From positions 62,001 through 126,000 of the forward strand of contig NZ_VEED01000012.1 in the NCBI RefSeq assembly GCF_007678255.1: a stretch of DNA of 64,000 nucleotides, written 5' to 3'. Shown here piece after piece: positions 43,849 to 51,062 of this stretch (within the stretch, counting starts at the first letter, position 1; each line of letters opens with the position of its first letter). A program made the position numbers and the translations under genes. The DNA is from Bacillus sp. X1(2014). Its GTDB lineage: Bacteria > Bacillota > Bacilli > Bacillales_B > DSM-18226. The notes below the pieces were generated by a model. That model ran no database searches. It had not been told where the DNA came from and saw nothing but the letters and a program-made list of their open reading frames with translations.

Positions 43849-44427
43849 TTAATCCCCATCGCCGATCCCCGCAAGAAATGCCTTGATAATTATCATGAGA
43901 CTCTCATTCAAATCCAAAGGCATCTTGAAACCACCTTTTTGCTCTAAAGCTGAAAATCCATGTAATATACTGCGCAATCCTCTGACGGCATGCAGGGCAC
44001 GTTCCCCTTCTAAATGATAGGCTTGCAAAATGCGGATTGAAAGGTCAACGATTTTCGATCCCGCTTGCTGCACATGAACATCTTCCGGATCCGGAGCAAG
44101 TAGGGTTGCCTCATAAATTCCTGGGTGCCTTCGAGCAAAATCTACATAAGCCTGACTAACTGCCAGGACTGCCTCGGTGCCTGACACCCCAATTGCTGCA
44201 TCTTCCATCACTTCATAAAGCATATTGATTCCATAGATTGCCAATTTCTTTCGCAATCCGGGTAGTCCGTCGAAATGGTTATATAAAGAAGGCGGGCGGA
44301 TTCCTAGTTTTTTCGCGAGATTTGCTAAGGTAACTTCCTGGATACCCTGCTGGTCAGCAAGCTCTCCTGCCGCTTCAATAATAAATGATAATTCGAGACC
44401 GATTTTTGGTCTTGGTGACATAGTCAT
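43849..44427 (-). CDS. TetR-family repressor
   Basis: This 192-residue regulator has the N-terminal TetR helix-turn-helix (TLANLAKKLGIRPPSLYNHFDG) and a WHG-type C-terminal ligand domain. It is encoded six bases after the MBL-fold hydrolase gene, in one transcription unit. Two palindromic ACTAAT...ATTAGT sites lie in the shared promoter, the expected autoregulatory operators. It has the 13-base palindrome GGTGCCTGACACC within its coding sequence at 44176-44188. Confidence 0.9.
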   Translation of the reverse strand: MTMSPRPKIGLELSFIIEAAGELADQQGIQEVTLANLAKKLGIRPPSLYNHFDGLPGLRKKLAIYGINMLYEVMEDAAIGVSGTEAVLAVSQAYVDFARRHPGIYEATLLAPDPEDVHVQQAGSKIVDLSIRILQAYHLEGERALHAVRGLRSILHGFSALEQKGGFKMPLDLNESLMIIIKAFLAGIGDGD

Positions 44428-44433
44428 AACTCC

Positions 44434-45141
44434 CTATCCAATTTTTCGTTCAAGATGTTTGATAGCCTGTTCCATTTCTTTCACAGGATTCATCACCATC
44501 TCCCCATGGCCGACCGCAAGTAACTCTGGTTCGTAACCCACTAGTTTACGTGCGCTAGTTATAGCTGTTTCTTTACTCCAAGTACCAAAGGCTGGAAATG
44601 GAAACCACGGAACTATGTCCCCTGCCACCGCCATTCCACCTCGAGTCTGCAAGGCATCCCCAGCAATCAATGCCTTTGTCCGCAAATCTAAAAATGACAT
44701 CGAGCCGGGTGTATGTCCTGGCGTTTCGATTGCGGTTAACGAACCAATTAAGTCGCCATCCTTCAATAAAATATTGGCTCGCGTTTTTAATTTTTTCGGC
44801 ACACCACCTTTAATCGGGGATTGTGCCTCATGAGAATCAAGTGAGCGATCACCATTCATCAGTCTGTGGTCGCGCGCCGAAATATAAACGGGTACTTCTG
44901 GCATCAAGTCTTTTAAGGAATCCAATGCTCCGACATGATCTTCATGAGCATGTGTCAGCACTATTTTTGTAATGGGCTTTCCAATCATTTCTGCTGCTTT
45001 CATAATCCCCTTCGTGCAAAAACCAAGTGCGGCATCAATTAATGTTAACCCATCCTCTACCTCTACCAAATAGCAGTTGACCGGAAAAACACTTGCCATG
45101 AATGTGACTTGATATAAATATCCATTTTTAATCATCCTCAT
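44434..45141 (-). CDS. MBL-fold metallo-hydrolase
   Basis: This 235-residue protein has the metallo-beta-lactamase fold: the HxHxDH motif THAHEDHVGA (about residues 71-80), the later metal ligands in TPGHTPGS, DLRTKALIAGDAL, and GHGEMVM. It sits in the cytosol and probably hydrolyses a small ester, lactone or thioester. It is the first gene of the TetR-controlled pair; substrate and inducer are unknown, but such pairs usually respond to the substrate. The start ATG at 45141 has GGGGATATG before it. Confidence 0.88.
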   Translation of the reverse strand: MRMIKNGYLYQVTFMASVFPVNCYLVEVEDGLTLIDAALGFCTKGIMKAAEMIGKPITKIVLTHAHEDHVGALDSLKDLMPEVPVYISARDHRLMNGDRSLDSHEAQSPIKGGVPKKLKTRANILLKDGDLIGSLTAIETPGHTPGSMSFLDLRTKALIAGDALQTRGGMAVAGDIVPWFPFPAFGTWSKETAITSARKLVGYEPELLAVGHGEMVMNPVKEMEQAIKHLERKIG

Positions 45142-45157
45142 CTGGCATATCCCCTTT

Positions 45158-45198
45158 AACTAATATCGTTAGTTTTATCATAACTAATACCATTAGTT
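45158..45198. promoter_or_regulatory. Tandem TetR-type operators
   Basis: AACTAATATCGTTAGTT (45158-45174) and AACTAATACCATTAGTT (45182-45198) are 17-base near-palindromes spaced 24 bases apart, just upstream of the MBL/tetR unit. Confidence 0.75.
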
Positions 45199-45297
45199 TT
45201 ATCAAGCCTATTTTTGGGAAAAATTTCATTTCCTGCTTTTAGTCATATATTCATCTCCTGTGCCAAAAAATACTAACATAGATACTAATTAATTAAG

Positions 45298-45332
45298 TTG
45301 ACACTTAATTAAGTGTACGCTAAAATAACAAC
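45298..45332 (+). promoter_or_regulatory. Sigma-A promoter with ArsR operator, probably leaderless
   Basis: TTGACA (45298-45303), a 17-base spacer and TAAAAT (45321-45326) form a near-consensus promoter. The perfect palindrome ACACTTAATTAAGTGT (45301-45316) overlaps the -35 and spacer. The usual start point, seven bases after -10, falls on the A of the arsR ATG (45333), and no ribosome site is present. Confidence 0.75.
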
Positions 45333-45659
45333 ATGATTGAAAAAGTCCTTCATGCTTTGGCAGAGCCCAGACGACGAGATATTTTATATCTTGTTCGCGA
45401 TGGAGAGCTTACCTCCAGCGCAATTGCCTCACATTTTGACATCTCAGCACCAGCAATCTCTCAGCATCTCAAAGTTCTCGAACAATCTGGCCTTGTTGTG
45501 GTTCGGAGAGACGGAACAAAACGGTACTACGGAATTAGAAGGGACGGATTCACAGAATTAAAGCAGTATATTGACCGTTTTTGGGATGATAGTTTACTTC
45601 GTTTGAAAGAAGCTGCAGAAGAGGAAGAAAGGAGAATCAATAATGAATCAGACCAATAA
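45333..45659 (+). CDS. ArsR-family transcriptional regulator
   Basis: This 108-residue winged-helix repressor starts MIEKVLHALAEPRRRDIL, as in the SdpR/ArsR family, with recognition region SHFDISAPAISQHLKVLEQSGL. No metal-binding Cys is present, so it is not a metal sensor. It is the first gene of a unit with two SRPBCC-domain genes and probably represses itself through the palindrome in its promoter. It overlaps the next gene by 17 bases. The start appears to be leaderless. Confidence 0.9.
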   Translation: MIEKVLHALAEPRRRDILYLVRDGELTSSAIASHFDISAPAISQHLKVLEQSGLVVVRRDGTKRYYGIRRDGFTELKQYIDRFWDDSLLRLKEAAEEEERRINNESDQ

Positions 45660-46098
45660 TGACGTAATCACCAAAGAAATTTTCATTGAAGCCCGTCCAG
45701 AAACATTATTTTCATTCTTTACGGATGCCGACAAAATGGTCCGCTGGATGGGAAGACAGATCTTGCTCGAACCTAAAATCGGCGGTAAGTATCGAATTGA
45801 TGTCAATGGCAGCGATATTGCCATGGGCGAATATGTTGAAATTGTACCTTATGAAAAAATTGTTATGTCTTGGGGCTGGGAAAAATCAAAGCTCGTGCCG
45901 CCTGGCTCAAGTAAAGTTGAATTCAAACTGACTCCGAAAGAAAATGGTACAAACCTAGTATTAACCCATTATGACTTGCCAGTGGAAGAAATACCTTCTC
46001 ATCAACAAGGCTGGTCCCATTACATGCCTCGCATAAAGGATTTTGCCGAAGACCGAGATCCAGGCGTAGACCCTTGGTCCGTTGTAGCTATGCATTAA
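45643..46098 (+). CDS. SRPBCC (AHSA1-type) protein
   Basis: This 151-residue protein of the START/Bet v1-like superfamily, AHSA1 branch, begins with a ligand-cavity strand (VITKEIFIEARPETLFSFFTDADKMVRWMG) and continues with IGGKYRIDVNG, MGEYVEIVPYEKIVMSWGW and GTNLVLTHYDLP. Such proteins bind hydrophobic ligands; role unknown. The frame overlaps arsR and has AAGGAGAAT before the ATG. This arsR-SRPBCC pairing recurs across Bacillota. Confidence 0.88.
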   Translation: MNQTNNDVITKEIFIEARPETLFSFFTDADKMVRWMGRQILLEPKIGGKYRIDVNGSDIAMGEYVEIVPYEKIVMSWGWEKSKLVPPGSSKVEFKLTPKENGTNLVLTHYDLPVEEIPSHQQGWSHYMPRIKDFAEDRDPGVDPWSVVAMH

Positions 46099-46134
46099 TT
46101 TTTATAAAAACATTATTTATGAGGAGAGAAATAA

Positions 46135-46524
46135 ATGTCTAAAACAATTCATCAGGAAGTAGTTTTCAATTCAAGCCCGGGCCAGATTTACGAAGCACTC
46201 ACAGATTCAAAGCAATTTAGTGAAGTTACGGGAGGAGCACCGGTTGAAATCAGCCCTGAAGCTGGTGGGACTTTCTCATGCTTTGGCGGTATGATTCTTG
46301 GAAGAAATATTGAACTAGTTCCGGGAGTACGTATTGTTCAAGCTTGGCGCGTAGCAAACTGGCCTGAAGGGGTTTACTCTATCGCTAAGTTTGAGCTTAA
46401 AGAACAAGACTCTAAAACACTTTTGGTTTTTGATCACATCGGTTTTCCTGAAGCAGAAGGAGAACATCTTGCGGCTGGATGGGGAGAAAATTATTGGAGA
46501 CCATTAGAAAAATATTTAGGATAA
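46135..46524 (+). CDS. SRPBCC domain protein, second
   Basis: This 129-residue protein has the same fold as its neighbour: VFNSSPGQIYEALTDSKQF, AGGTFSCFGGMILGRNIELVPG and VFDHIGFPEAEGEHLAAGW. It is the third gene of the arsR unit, with GAGGAGAG upstream, and a terminator follows. The function is unknown; ligand binding is likely. Confidence 0.85.
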   Translation: MSKTIHQEVVFNSSPGQIYEALTDSKQFSEVTGGAPVEISPEAGGTFSCFGGMILGRNIELVPGVRIVQAWRVANWPEGVYSIAKFELKEQDSKTLLVFDHIGFPEAEGEHLAAGWGENYWRPLEKYLG

Positions 46525-46543
46525 GCGTTATCCTGTCTACGAA

Positions 46544-46574
46544 AAATGCTTGGAGCTTCTCCAAGCATTTTTTA
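46544..46574 (+). terminator. Terminator of arsR operon
   Basis: AAATGCTTGGAG and CTCCAAGCATTT pair with a 3-base loop, followed by TTT and an AT-rich tail. Confidence 0.9.
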
Positions 46575-46630
46575 TATATTGTCTATGTTATTATTCATTG
46601 TTGATTTTCGTGTAGGTATGAGAATTCATA

Positions 46631-46817
46631 GGCGGAGAATTTCCGGCTAATGTGTATAGAGGAGGCTTAAGAAGCAGATATAAGAGGAGATATTCCGATT
46701 AACTACTCTAAATAAGACAAAATCCAAAGATTTGGATAATATAAACGAAAAAACTTCCTTTATTTTTAAGGAAATATGGGTATTTCCAATTTAAGCGGAA
46801 TTTTACCGTTATTTTTC
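46631..46817. repeat. Structured intergenic element, possibly an interspersed repeat
   Basis: This 462-base gap before doxX holds no gene. It contains several short hairpins: CGGAGAATTTCCG (46633-46645), ATCCAAAGATTTGGAT (46722-46737), TTCCTTTATTTTTAAGGAA (46755-46773) and CGGAATTTTACCG at the right end. The dense self-complementarity and purine-rich GAGGAGGC stretch look like a repeated non-coding element; I could not confirm other copies from this window. Confidence 0.4.
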
Positions 46818-46977
46818 AAACACAGTGTAATTCACATTCAGTTATAACAGAGCCTATATATTAATAATGATTTTTCCCGTGGGTCTGCATGAAAAAAGAT
46901 GTTTGTTCAAAATTTGTTCAAAACTTCTTTACGAATATGTGAAATACTGAACATTTTACCCTAATTTCGAAATAAGT

Positions 46978-46992
46978 TTGTTATAGTAACAA
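46978..46992. promoter_or_regulatory. Inverted repeat in the doxX promoter region
   Basis: TTGTTATAGTAACAA is a perfect inverted repeat with a 3-base centre, 45 bases upstream of the doxX start. It could be an operator for a redox or quinone-responsive repressor, as other DoxX genes have, but the identity is open. Confidence 0.4.
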
Positions 46993-47036
46993 TGTAGACA
47001 ACAAATAAAAAACTTATTAAACAAGGAGGGTTTCAC

Positions 47037-47546
47037 ATGGTAGTAAATTGGTTAAGAGAAAACAAAGTTGCCGCAGGAATTTTAACAGTCCTTCGCCTAT
47101 ATATCGGTTATTCTTGGTTAACAGCTGGGTACCACAAATTAGCAGGTGGTTTCGATGCTTCTGGATTCTTAAAAGGAGCAATTGCTAATCCCGTTAAAGG
47201 ACCAGACGGCAGCGTAGTTTACGGCTGGTATGTTGATTTCTTACAACACTTCGCATTACCAAATGTTGATATTTTTAACACGATCGTTCCACTTGGCGAA
47301 TTTTTAGTTGGACTTGGACTTATTCTTGGATGCTTAACAACAGCAGCAATGTTCTTTGGGCTTGTGATGAACTTCTCTTTCTTCCTAGCAGGAACTGTAT
47401 CTCATATTCCTACTGACCTTTTCATCGGAGCCATTATCTTATTCGCAGGTTATAACGCCGGCCGCATCGGTCTTGACCGTTGGGTAATCCCATTCATTCG
47501 TAAAACTGCATTTAAAGGGAATAAAGCCGTAAATCACAACGTTTAA
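47037..47546 (+). CDS. DoxX-family membrane protein
   Basis: This 169-residue protein has four hydrophobic helices typical of DoxX: YIGYSWLTAGYHKL, then IVPLGEFLVGLGLILGCLTT, AAMFFGLVMNFSFFLAGT, and FIGAIILFAGYNAGRIGLD. In Bacillus the family is tied to thiol or quinone stress responses, but no reaction is known. AAGGAGG precedes the ATG. It is a single-gene unit with a terminator downstream. Confidence 0.9.
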   Translation: MVVNWLRENKVAAGILTVLRLYIGYSWLTAGYHKLAGGFDASGFLKGAIANPVKGPDGSVVYGWYVDFLQHFALPNVDIFNTIVPLGEFLVGLGLILGCLTTAAMFFGLVMNFSFFLAGTVSHIPTDLFIGAIILFAGYNAGRIGLDRWVIPFIRKTAFKGNKAVNHNV

Positions 47547-47553
47547 ACCAATC

Positions 47554-47602
47554 AAAAAAGCTACACAATCTTGGACATCGTTCCAAATTGTGTAGCTTTT
47601 TT
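47554..47602. terminator. Bidirectional terminator
   Basis: AAAAAAGCTACACAAT and ATTGTGTAGCTTTTTT form a 16-bp stem with an inner TTGGA/TCCAA pairing. It serves doxX and the convergent small membrane protein gene. Confidence 0.9.
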
Positions 47603-47617
47603 ATTCATATGGAATTC

Positions 47618-47839
47618 TTAAAAGCTATTATCCTCTTCCAAGCTTTCCTTGTTCACGTACCAATTGGTTACCTGTGTAAGGATTGCAAAGACGAAAAAGA
47701 AGTTCATAGCCCAGACATTAATAAATGGGGCTATTCCGCCAAACTCAAGGGTTTCAAGGCCTTTTAGATTCATGACAATCATCGATTCGATAAAAATAAG
47801 TACAAAACCCACTACACCAGCAATAGCCGCCCTAATCAT
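47618..47839 (-). CDS. Small hypothetical membrane protein
   Basis: This 73-residue protein has two hydrophobic helices (RAAIAGVVGFVLIFIESMIVM and FINVWAMNFFFVFAILTQV) and an acidic tail (KESLEEDNSF). AGGGGGAAG precedes the start. It is not recognised. Confidence 0.65.
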   Translation of the reverse strand: MIRAAIAGVVGFVLIFIESMIVMNLKGLETLEFGGIAPFINVWAMNFFFVFAILTQVTNWYVNKESLEEDNSF

Positions 47840-48012
47840 ATGTCTTCCCCCTAAAAATTTATTATTTATGTAAGTTCGATAAATTTGAATTTGACAATTT
47901 TGTGAACACCTTACTTTTATTATATTGCAAAAAAGGGAATAACAACACCCTGAAAGAAAAATATTTATTCACAATAAAGCGCTGCTGGTTGTGGATGAGA
48001 CATTTGCTCATT

Positions 48013-48501
48013 CTATAAAGGTAAAACCATATTCCAAGAGCTCCCGTCCACTCCTACCTTTTTAAAGCCAAATTTTTGGTATAAATGAAGCGCCGGATTG
48101 TTGGGGTCAACACTTAAAGAAACCCTGCTAAATCCAGCTTCTTTTATGACCGTTAATATTTTGCCAAGTAAGGCGGTGCCTATGCCTTTTCCCCTGTAAT
48201 TTGGAAGGAGAGCCATTCCCAGTAGAGGGGTCTTTTCATCAATATAACCATATGTTTTATTTGTATCATCGAATAGTCGGACCCAGACAGCGCCCATTGG
48301 TGTTTGATCAGAAGTTGTCGAAATTAAGGAGAGATCCCCTTTTCTTCCCCAGCCTTTCAGTGATTGGGCAATATTTGGCTCATTTAATATATCTTTTGAT
48401 GGCCGAGGCTGTCCTTCGGGAATAAAGATTGCCTGATACAGCATCTCCCATAAAAAATCCTCGTCTTCTTTTACTCCATATCTGATTTGATATCTATTCA
48501 T
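48013..48501 (-). CDS. GNAT-family N-acetyltransferase
   Basis: This 162-residue enzyme transfers an acetyl group from acetyl-CoA to an unknown acceptor. The CoA-binding loop LLPNYRGKGIGTALLGKIL is clear, followed by VSLSVDPNNPALHLYQKFGF, the usual motif B. The start is placed at ATG 48501, with AAGAGG eight bases ahead; the frame could open at 48522 but has no site there. It is a single gene. Confidence 0.88.
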   Translation of the reverse strand: MNRYQIRYGVKEDEDFLWEMLYQAIFIPEGQPRPSKDILNEPNIAQSLKGWGRKGDLSLISTTSDQTPMGAVWVRLFDDTNKTYGYIDEKTPLLGMALLPNYRGKGIGTALLGKILTVIKEAGFSRVSLSVDPNNPALHLYQKFGFKKVGVDGSSWNMVLPL

Positions 48502-48634
48502 TTCCATCCTCTTTTCTCGCAATTAAGAATATGTTGTGGTCCTAATTTTATACATGCCAACAACGTAAATAAGCAGAGCTTTTTTAAAATAGCTGCTATT
48601 TTAATAGTATAGAAAAAAAAGGCAGGGAGCTATT

Positions 48635-48799
48635 TTGATCACAAGTTTTCATGAATACAATCATCAATCTAATATCTATATTAAAAAGCGGCTGCATAAC
48701 TATATAAGCGGCGTCATGAGTGACGAATTAACTATGCAATGGAAAAAGTACTCCCCTTTTATGGCAGAAGTTGTCCTAAATGGGCGCAAACCATCTTAA
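48635..48799 (+). CDS. Possible small protein with TTG start
   Basis: An open frame of 54 codons begins with TTG at 48635, after GGGAGC at about 8 bases. It reads MITSFHEYNHQSNIYIKKRL at the start and ends in VVLNGRKPS. The region upstream has a palindrome AAAATAGCTGCTATTTT and could be a promoter. The protein has a basic, mixed composition without a recognised domain. It is the only credible coding reading of this gap, but the evidence is limited to the site and the frame. Confidence 0.4.
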   Translation: MITSFHEYNHQSNIYIKKRLHNYISGVMSDELTMQWKKYSPFMAEVVLNGRKPS

Positions 48800-48820
48800 C
48801 TGAATTGCGACATTTTAAAT

Positions 48821-48970
48821 CTTCACAACTTCCACACATATTCCACCTAAATTCTACATAAGTTTTTCATATGATTAACTCAAGTTAATACGGAAATGGT
48901 TCAAAGAGCTCATTTCTTAAAACTTCCCATTATTTTGATTGGTGTATACACCAATCTATTTTTTTTGCCC
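48821..48970 (+). ncRNA. Candidate small RNA unit A (tandem with unit B)
   Basis: This unit consists of a conserved leader (CTTCACAACTTCCACACA, then AATTCTACATAAGTTTT), a hairpin GAAATG/CATTTC with AAGAGCT in the loop, TTCCCATT, and a terminator GATTGGTG/CACCAATC followed by TATTTTTTTT. Unit B repeats it with changes that preserve the hairpins. No ORF crosses it. A transcribed, terminated small RNA is the simplest explanation. Confidence 0.5.
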
Positions 48971-48981
48971 TTAACTGATTT

Positions 48982-49129
48982 CTTCACAACTTCCACACAA
49001 GTTCTCCCTAAGTTCTACATATGTTTTAACTATTATAAAGATAACTTAATTAGGAAATGGTTCGAAGAGCTCATTTCTTAAACTTCCCATTTTGGATTGG
49101 TGCCTGACACCAATCTATTTTTTTGCCAA
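48982..49129 (+). ncRNA. Candidate small RNA unit B
   Basis: This unit matches unit A in its leader (CTTCACAACTTCCACACA, then GTTCTACATATGTTTT), in the GGAAATGGTTC...AAGAGCTCATTTCTT hairpin, and in a GATTGGTG/CACCAATC terminator with a different loop (CCTGA), followed by TATTTTTTT. The upstream part drifts more than the hairpin blocks. Confidence 0.5.
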
Positions 49130-49130
49130 T

Positions 49131-49171
49131 AAAAGGTCAGCCATCTGATTTTTTGATGGCTGACCTTTTTT
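49131..49171. terminator. Bidirectional terminator downstream of protease gene
   Basis: AAAAGGTCAGCCATC and GATGGCTGACCTTTT form a perfect 15-bp stem with a 9-base loop, ending at the protease stop on one side and unit B on the other. Confidence 0.92.
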
Positions 49172-49177
49172 CCTAGT

Positions 49178-50809
49178 TTAGTTTACTCCTACTTGTGTCC
49201 AAGCAGATTTAACGGCATTGTATTGTGTGCTGCCCGATCCATAAAGGTCAGCTGCTGCAGCAAGGAGTGCTGCACGAGCACCACTAAAATTACTTGTTGG
49301 AGTCAGATAAACAGTTAGTGCACGATAATAAATTTTTTCAGCAACGGCTGTCCCTAAACTTGAAATCGTTAAATAAGCTGCTTTGTTCGGAATACCGCTG
49401 TTTGTGTGAACTCCACCATTATCAGAGGTTGTATTTACATAGCCGCTCATCGTCGATGGCTGTCCATAAAGTTCAGGGTTTGATAGACTACGAAGAGCAT
49501 CGCCAGCTTTATTAGGTGTATACACATCTTCGCCCACTAAATAATCACCTTTATCAAGGAACACTCCAAACGTATCAGAAATCGACTCATTTAAAGCACC
49601 TGATTGGTATTGATATTGAAGCCCTGCCGTTCTTTCAGTGACCGCATGTGTCAATTCATGAGCTACAACATCTAGTGCACCCGACAAAGAACGGAAAGTA
49701 GTACCATCACCGTCTCCATAGACCATTTGCGATCCATTCCAGAACGCATTGTTATAATTTCTGCCATAGTGTACCGTCGAGCGAAGCGTCGCACCATTAT
49801 TATCAAAACTATTTCTATTAAACGTATTTTTATAATAATCATAGACGACCCCAGCATAGTAGTGTGCATCTACATCGGCTCGCTGGCCTGTAGCGTTAAA
49901 ATTATTATCAGCATCCACTGAATAATTACCAGGTAATCGAGATTGATTTGCTGCCGTTCTTGTTTCAATGACACCCGTCATCGGCTTAGTAATATCATAT
50001 AAATAGTAAGTTCCGTTTGAGTAATAGGTGTTGATTGTTTTCGTATCCCCGAGTACACCAACCCCTGTGCCCTCTGCCACCGCATTATAGGACTTTAAGA
50101 TATTCCCATTTACGGCATCCACATAAACAACCCAGTTGGCAGGGTATGGTTGAATAAATTGTAGATTTGTCTTGTACGCAAGATTAAATTGATCTCCATT
50201 TTTATAAACCACTAATTCTGCTTTTTCAACCGTATCTTCTACCTTTTTACCAGTAGGTCCAGCTTCCGCATTGGTTAAGGTCTCCGCTTTCGCTACTTTA
50301 ATAGATTTCCATGACTTATCAAGGGCAGCATCTTTCGATAACTGCGCTTTCAGGGCCCCTTGGAAATAGGAGGATGCTTCTGGGAACACATCTCCATTGA
50401 CTGCTGTAACGAGTCCATTTTTATCGGTATGGACTTTAAACTTTGCTCCATCCACCGGAATCCCCTGAACCGATTGAACAAAATTATAGTGCTTGCGGCC
50501 AAGTTCGTCCGTCTGAACATCTAGTAAAGTTAAATCTTTAGCTGTATCTAATTGATATAGTTCTTTATTTTCTTTTAAAAACTGCTTAATGGCATCTTTA
50601 TCTTTATAAGCTTTGGTAGATAACTTTCCATGAACAAAGGATGGTACCTTTTGACCTTGTTTCCAATGAACTTTTGCATCCTGACCAAACTGGGCAGCAT
50701 CCTTCTGAACCGTAACATTATACGGAATAGTTTTTGCCGCAGCCGTAATCGGCAGCACAGACCCCACTGTTAATCCCAATGCTAATACAAGTGATGTTCT
50801 CTTTTTCAT
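49178..50809 (-). CDS. Secreted neutral metalloprotease (M4, bacillolysin)
   Basis: This 543-residue preproenzyme is secreted and cleaves proteins. Layout: signal peptide about 1-25; FTP and PepSY propeptide about 40-240; mature M4 domain from about 245. The zinc site is HELTH (about 384-388) with the third ligand Glu in GALNESISD about 20 residues on; the catalytic His is in NGGVHTNSGI. The start at ATG 50809 has GGAGGC nine bases ahead; a TTG six bases upstream is a less likely alternative. It has no partner gene. In Bacillus, regulation by the growth-transition regulators is typical. Confidence 0.95.
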   Translation of the reverse strand: MKKRTSLVLALGLTVGSVLPITAAAKTIPYNVTVQKDAAQFGQDAKVHWKQGQKVPSFVHGKLSTKAYKDKDAIKQFLKENKELYQLDTAKDLTLLDVQTDELGRKHYNFVQSVQGIPVDGAKFKVHTDKNGLVTAVNGDVFPEASSYFQGALKAQLSKDAALDKSWKSIKVAKAETLTNAEAGPTGKKVEDTVEKAELVVYKNGDQFNLAYKTNLQFIQPYPANWVVYVDAVNGNILKSYNAVAEGTGVGVLGDTKTINTYYSNGTYYLYDITKPMTGVIETRTAANQSRLPGNYSVDADNNFNATGQRADVDAHYYAGVVYDYYKNTFNRNSFDNNGATLRSTVHYGRNYNNAFWNGSQMVYGDGDGTTFRSLSGALDVVAHELTHAVTERTAGLQYQYQSGALNESISDTFGVFLDKGDYLVGEDVYTPNKAGDALRSLSNPELYGQPSTMSGYVNTTSDNGGVHTNSGIPNKAAYLTISSLGTAVAEKIYYRALTVYLTPTSNFSGARAALLAAAADLYGSGSTQYNAVKSAWTQVGVN

Positions 50810-50951
50810 CGCCAACCGCCTCCTAATTTCTCTTTGTGTAGAATTTTCAAAATAATCATAACACGATGAATCTATTAGGATAATTGGGAAAAAGTGTGGG
50901 ACATGGTGTCAGGCACCAGCGAAAGCACTAGCGAAAAATATTCATTCTATT

Positions 50952-50987
50952 AAAAATCCCAACGCTAGGTTCTCAGAAGCGTTGGGA
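50952..50987 (-). terminator. Terminator of sigma/anti-sigma operon
   Basis: TCCCAACGCT and AGCGTTGGGA pair with an 11-base loop, followed by TTTTT on the minus strand, about 75 bases past the last stop. Confidence 0.85.
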
Positions 50988-51062
50988 AAATTTACTGATT
51001 TATTATTTTTGGGGACTAAAGTTTATTTTATTTTTTGTAACTTTTTATATAGTTCCTAAAGA

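Noticed and set aside
48821..49000. DnaA boxes in the TTCCACACA words
   Set aside because: They differ from TTATCCACA at the key positions, and occur only as part of the two repeated units.
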